Shown here: one piece after another, positions 63,839-64,000 of the stretch
Numbering within the stretch: position 1 is the first letter of the stretch
Layout: the number at the start of each line of letters is the position of its first letter
From: Halomonas litopenaei
GTDB lineage: Bacteria; Pseudomonadota; Gammaproteobacteria; Pseudomonadales; Halomonadaceae
NCBI RefSeq assembly: GCF_017303055.1
Contig: NZ_JAEKJT010000007.1
Span: 243,665 to 307,664, forward strand
Direction of reading: 5' to 3'
DNA: 64,000 nucleotides
Notes under the pieces: generated by a model
The model's database searches: none
Told to the model about the DNA's origin: nothing
Seen by the model: only the letters and a program-made list of their open reading frames with translations
Translations under genes and position numbers: made by a program

Positions 63839-64000
63839 TCAATCGACCAGCCACATGGCCATCTCGGGCCACATCAGCAGCGCGGCCAGCACACACAATT
63901 GCAGTGCGATGAACGGCAGCAGTGACACAAAGATGTCTTTCAGGCTGATCTCCGGCGGCGCCACCCCTTTCAGGTAGAACGCGGCCGGGCCAAATGGCGG
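63839..64000 (-). CDS. TRAP transporter large permease, C-terminal end only
   Basis: The last 53 codons of a leftward gene that enters from beyond the right edge. PPFGPAAFYLKGVAPPEISL followed by a hydrophobic helix and a short tail matches the C-terminus of DctM-type large permeases, which end in a conserved PPxG...FYLKG segment. With dgoA-dgoK downstream it probably imports a sugar acid such as galactonate. Confidence 0.8.
   Translation of the reverse strand, partial: PPFGPAAFYLKGVAPPEISLKDIFVSLLPFIALQLCVLAALLMWPEMAMWLVD

Overview
The window looks like the chromosome of a halophilic gammaproteobacterium, most likely Halomonas or a close Halomonadaceae relative. The basis is GC-rich coding sequence, acidic exported proteins, an osmolyte-type ABC importer with a substrate-binding lipid-free periplasmic protein, a suf operon with its own Rrf2-type regulator, putAP, two OmpW-like porins and pseudomonad-like conserved proteins (YeaC, DUF3549, PA0069-type radical SAM, RimB/RimK). 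The assignment is inferred from gene content, not from a marker gene.

Layout. 1-4.7 kb: leftward cobalamin late-pathway operon cobT-cbiB-cobD-cobU-cobS with ATGA overlaps (cobS runs off the left edge). 5.3-10.2 kb: rightward periplasmic sulfatase, PA0069-type radical SAM protein, sulfite dehydrogenase pair sorA-sorB. 10.2-16.8 kb: leftward run of GST, DUF2797, YeaC, rhomboid protease, metallophosphoesterase, NAD kinase, EamA exporter and a Pmp3-tailed membrane protein. 17-23.1 kb: rightward dihydrolipoamide-dehydrogenase-like flavoprotein, CBS protein, a 1-kb non-coding stretch (tRNA-Arg 5' fragment, a candidate small RNA with a strong terminator, 16-bp direct repeats), then regulator-azlC-azlD and a BdlA-like PAS-PAS-chemoreceptor. 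23.4-28.2 kb: tRNA-Gly followed by a lower-GC phage-derived island (Xre repressor, M15 endolysin, holin-like protein, tailspike) and about 1 kb without genes.

28.2-38.9 kb: PsiE-family protein, YeeE/YedE transporter, AraC regulator, putA, putP, and two tandem ompW paralogues. 39-42.3 kb: gamma-glutamylcyclotransferase-like protein, a 12-bp tandem-repeat tract, YqcC, and a cystine-type amino-acid ABC importer. 42.9-47.1 kb: DUF3549, rimB-rimK, a DUF2383-like protein and a SanA-type protein. 47.1-53.2 kb: leftward sufR-sufB-sufC-sufD-sufS-sufT, with a recognisable promoter and an IscR/Rrf2-type operator in front of the regulator. 53.7-57.3 kb: rightward quaternary-amine/osmolyte ABC importer. 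57.4-60.7 kb: MmgE/PrpD-SDR pair, a small membrane protein and a nitrilase-superfamily hydrolase. 60.8-64 kb: gluconokinase, a MoaF-like small protein, dgoK-dgoA (2-keto-3-deoxygalactonate branch) and the end of a TRAP large permease, together a sugar-acid uptake and catabolism neighbourhood.

Most of the window is ordinary chromosomal backbone. The least explained parts are the 19.0-19.97 kb non-coding region, the phage lysis/tailspike island, the 12-bp CTAG-containing repeats at 39.5 kb and the inverted repeat at 59.45-59.54 kb. I saw no CRISPR array, no integrase or transposase gene and no rRNA.
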